Shown here one piece after another: positions 4,947 to 6,407 of a stretch of DNA of 6,407 nucleotides; within the stretch, counting starts at the first letter, position 1, and every line of letters begins with the position of its first letter. The stretch spans positions 1 to 6,407 of the forward strand of contig CAYYRI010000026.1 of the NCBI GenBank assembly GCA_964474185.1, in the 5' to 3' direction. The stretch comes from CAYYRI01 sp964474185 (GTDB lineage: Bacteria > Patescibacteriota > Minisyncoccia > Minisyncoccales > RBG-13-42-11). The notes under the pieces are model-generated. The model was not told the DNA's origin. It ran no database searches and saw nothing but the letters and a program-made list of their open reading frames with translations. The translations under genes and the position numbers were made by a program.

Positions 4947-5568
4947 CTATTTAGTGATTAACGGAACGAAAACAAATCCCGGATATTCGATTTGGTCAAA
5001 CTCCTCTTCGCTCTTTTTGGTGAAAAGCCAGATGGAAGAATCGATCGGGAGAACGACTCTGCCTCCGATTTTCAATTGCTCCAGCCAGGCCTGAGGCAGT
5101 TTGGCGGCCGAAGCCGAAGCTAAGATTTTATCGAAGGGAGCTTCTTTGGGGTATCCCTTTGAGCCGTCGGCACAGATGAATTCCACCCTTCCTTCTTTTA
5201 CAAAACCGTATTTAGCGGCGTTTTTTTCTCCGAATTCCTTAAGCTCGGAAACCAGCTCTATGGCGATGACCTTTCCTAGCTCCCCGACTATTTCACCGAG
5301 AAGAGCCGAAGTCCAGCCGGAACCCGAACCGCCNNNNNNNNNNCAAGATTTTTTCACCCTCTTTTGGCGCCAGAAGTTCGAGCATAAACGCAACCACCAG
5401 GGGCTGCGAAATGGTCTGGCCAAAACCTATCGACAGGGCTTCGTTTAATTCGGCCAAATCCCGCATGTCTTCCGGCAAAAAATCCGCTCTTTTAATTTTT
5501 CGGAAGGCCGCAATTATGTCGGGCGTTTTCAGCCAGCCCTCTTTGATCAAATCATCTGTTAACGCCAT
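4947..5568 (-). CDS. pcm: Protein-L-isoaspartate O-methyltransferase, interrupted by an assembly gap
   Basis: PCMT methylates isoaspartyl residues in aged proteins with S-adenosylmethionine, the first step of their repair. The N-terminal part (5568-5344, 75 codons) has MALTDDLIKEGWLKTPDIIAAF reduced here to its key elements: the helical opening and GFGQTISQP, the family's substrate-region signature. After the gap, 128 codons (5333-4950) hold the SAM-binding glycine motif GGSGSGW, the acidic strand end VIAIELV, the GYPKEAPFDKILASASA region and a C-terminal GGRVVLPI. The two halves are in different frames only because the 10-N filler is not a multiple of three. Both edges fall exactly on codon boundaries, so the real gene is probably intact at a little over 200 residues, normal for the family. 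It overlaps def by 10 nt and precedes mltG by 2 nt. Confidence 0.92.
5334..5343. other. Assembly gap of 10 N inside pcm
   Basis: There are exactly ten N, a conventional scaffolding filler rather than a measured length. The left codon boundary is EKIL and the right one is GGSGSGW. PCMT motif I normally reads IL-(E/D)-x-GxGSGY/W, so only about one acidic codon (3 nt) may be missing. A longer gap in a multiple of three cannot be excluded. Confidence 0.95.
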
Positions 5569-6053
5569 TTCAGTCTGAGACGCTGCCAGAAGCCGACTTT
5601 ATCAATGATTAAAATCCCGTCCAAATGATCAATTTCGTGCTGGAAAATCCTGGCCGGGAATCCCTTGATTTTCATCCGGATTTTATTTCCGTTAATATCC
5701 AAAGCTTCAATCTCCGCTTCTTTTGCTCTTTTTATTTTCAGGAAAAGACCGGGCAGACACAGACAGCCTTCCTCCATAATTTCCTGTTCTTTGCTTTTTG
5801 TTATAATTTCGGGATTAACAAAAACCACCGGCTCTTTTCTTGTGGTGAGCCCGTCGAATCCATCCGTTTGGACGACGATCAATCTTTTAAGCTCGCCCAC
5901 CTGGGGAGCGGCGATGCCTACCCCTTCGCGGCTCTTCATGGTTTCCGTCATATCAGAAGCTAACTCCTTAATTTCAGAAGTTATTTCTTTCACTTCTTCG
6001 GACACTCTTCTTTTCAAAACCGGATCGGGATAATTTTTAATTTCAAGAATCAT
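5559..6053 (-). CDS. def: Peptide deformylase
   Basis: This enzyme removes the N-formyl group from the initiator methionine of new proteins in the cytoplasm, using a metal ion (Fe2+ or Zn2+). All three family motifs are present in the 164-residue product: GVGIAAPQ (44-51) with the catalytic glutamine, EGCLC (95-99) with the metal-binding Cys97, and QHEIDHLDG (138-146) with metal ligands His139 and His143 and catalytic Glu140. The second motif has Cys in place of the usual Ser in EGCLS; the metal ligand itself is unchanged. Length is typical for the family. The ATG overlaps the TGA of the upstream small membrane gene (ATGA), and the 3' end overlaps pcm by 10 nt, so the three are read as one unit. 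No Shine-Dalgarno sequence precedes the start. Confidence 0.98.
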   Translation of the reverse strand: MILEIKNYPDPVLKRRVSEEVKEITSEIKELASDMTETMKSREGVGIAAPQVGELKRLIVVQTDGFDGLTTRKEPVVFVNPEIITKSKEQEIMEEGCLCLPGLFLKIKRAKEAEIEALDINGNKIRMKIKGFPARIFQHEIDHLDGILIIDKVGFWQRLRLKWR

Positions 6054-6355
6054 CGGATTAAAATCTGATGCCAGTCGTTATAAGAAAAAATTCCCTGGAA
6101 AATCATGCCTCCCAGAAAACCTACGGCAAAGGCGGAAAAAATGGGAGAAAATTTATATTTTCTATTCAGAAAAGGAAAAATAAAAAGCAGGAGAATGCCG
6201 GAAATCAGCCAGTGATGAAGATGAATTTGCAAATCTCCCAAATGCAAAAGAAGGGGGTCCATAAATCCTCCCTGGCCGGCTTGGGAACCGCCGAAAAAAT
6301 TGCCGGTAAAATATCCTATTGAAGTGCCTGTGAAAAGTCCTAATATTGGCTGCAT
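6050..6355 (-). CDS. Small integral membrane protein of unknown function with HxHHW motif
   Basis: The product has 101 residues and I do not recognise a named family. It has a Gly-rich hydrophobic N-terminus (about 3-22), a membrane segment after LQIHLHHWLISG (42-53, with His45, His47 and His48 clustered at its start) and a second segment (about 71-90, PIFSAFAVGFLGGMIFQGIF), ending in YNDWHQILIR. The histidine cluster next to a membrane helix and the closing aromatic YNDW look conserved in style and could bind a metal or a head group, which is speculation. Reality as a gene is supported by the ATGA overlap with def and by the absence of a better reading frame. Its ATG-CAG start lies inside the right terminal repeat, so if the repeat is an assembly join the first two codons could be wrong. 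Confidence 0.75.
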   Translation of the reverse strand: MQPILGLFTGTSIGYFTGNFFGGSQAGQGGFMDPLLLHLGDLQIHLHHWLISGILLLFIFPFLNRKYKFSPIFSAFAVGFLGGMIFQGIFSYNDWHQILIR

Positions 6356-6404
6356 ACCCAGTATATCAACCCCGTATAGCTCCTAAAGGATTATACGGGG
6401 CTAC
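6350..6404 (-). repeat. Right copy of 55-bp terminal inverted repeat with internal hairpin
   Basis: This is the exact reverse complement of positions 1-55, followed by three further bases (GCC, 6405-6407). Read on the minus strand it contains the same hairpin (6400-6392 with 6378-6370), the same -10-like motifs and the same ATG-CAG start, after which the sequences diverge at once (C here, A at the left end). The match length of 55 equals a commonly used de Bruijn k-mer, suggesting that the contig ends at an unresolved repeat node. Confidence 0.85.
6360..6368 (-). promoter_or_regulatory. Putative extended -10 promoter of the def cluster
   Basis: This is the mirror copy of the left-end motif: TGATATACT on the minus strand (6368-6360), ending 4 nt before the ATG at 6355. 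A perfect TATAAT lies further up at 6395-6390. It is the only promoter-like sequence upstream of the five-gene minus-strand cluster. Because it lies within the terminal repeat, both clusters may be started by the same element. Confidence 0.35.
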
Positions 6405-6407
6405 GCC

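Noticed and set aside
4999..5012. Third copy of the palindromic element (shared GCGAAGAGGA on the minus strand)
   Set aside because: Only about ten bases match, the second arm is missing, and the codons encode an ordinary acidic stretch of the methyltransferase.
1..6407. A 6.3-kb mobile element or invertible segment bounded by 55-bp terminal repeats
   Set aside because: There is no transposase or recombinase gene, and the contents are essential housekeeping genes (rplJ, rplL, def). Repeat ends at both contig ends are better explained by an assembly break at a dispersed repeat.
1..6407. Circular replicon with overlapping ends
   Set aside because: The shared ends are inverted, not direct, so they do not indicate circularity.

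Overview
The window looks like a complete short contig from a metagenome-derived bacterium, most likely of the Candidate Phyla Radiation (Patescibacteria, probably Parcubacteria-like). The basis is compact AT-leaning genes with overlapping or near-touching junctions, no recognisable Shine-Dalgarno sequence before any start, CPR-style protein variants (short MltG, membrane-anchored DJ-1/PfpI, stand-alone rplJ-rplL) and a large protein of unknown function of a kind I associate with these genomes. The lineage is an inference from protein style. There is no rRNA gene or other decisive marker.

Layout. One gene runs rightward at the left (50-2044): a 664-residue membrane protein with a degenerate PP2C-like cytoplasmic part, one membrane helix and a propeller-like outer part. 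It converges on the ribosomal stalk operon rplJ-rplL (minus strand, 3100 to 2091), and the two share a bidirectional terminator (2048-2079). Upstream of rplJ lie a good sigma70-type promoter (TTGACA-17-TAAACT) and an RNA leader with the architecture of the L10 leader, ending in an intrinsic terminator that overlaps the leader's closing stem. This points to autogenous attenuation by the L10-L12 complex.

The right half is a second minus-strand gene cluster read from the right end: small membrane protein (6355-6050), def (6053-5559), pcm (5568-4947), mltG (4944-4105) and a DJ-1/PfpI-family protein (4035-3277). The first three junctions are a 4-nt ATGA overlap, a 10-nt overlap and a 2-nt spacer, so these genes are surely co-transcribed and probably translationally coupled. 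The pcm gene is crossed by a 10-N assembly gap whose length breaks the reading frame and is evidently a placeholder.

Structure beyond the genes. (1) The two ends carry an identical 55-bp inverted repeat that contains a hairpin, an extended -10 promoter motif and the ATG-CAG start of the gene on each side. This is probably a dispersed element at which assembly stopped. (2) A roughly 30-bp palindromic element occurs twice, once inside the first gene's coding sequence and once upstream of the DJ-1 gene, with a compensatory base-pair change in its stem. (3) A three-arm inverted-repeat cluster lies at the DJ-1 stop codon and overlaps the rplJ promoter. No tRNA, rRNA, CRISPR array or transposase gene was seen, and no gene-free stretch exceeds 300 bases.
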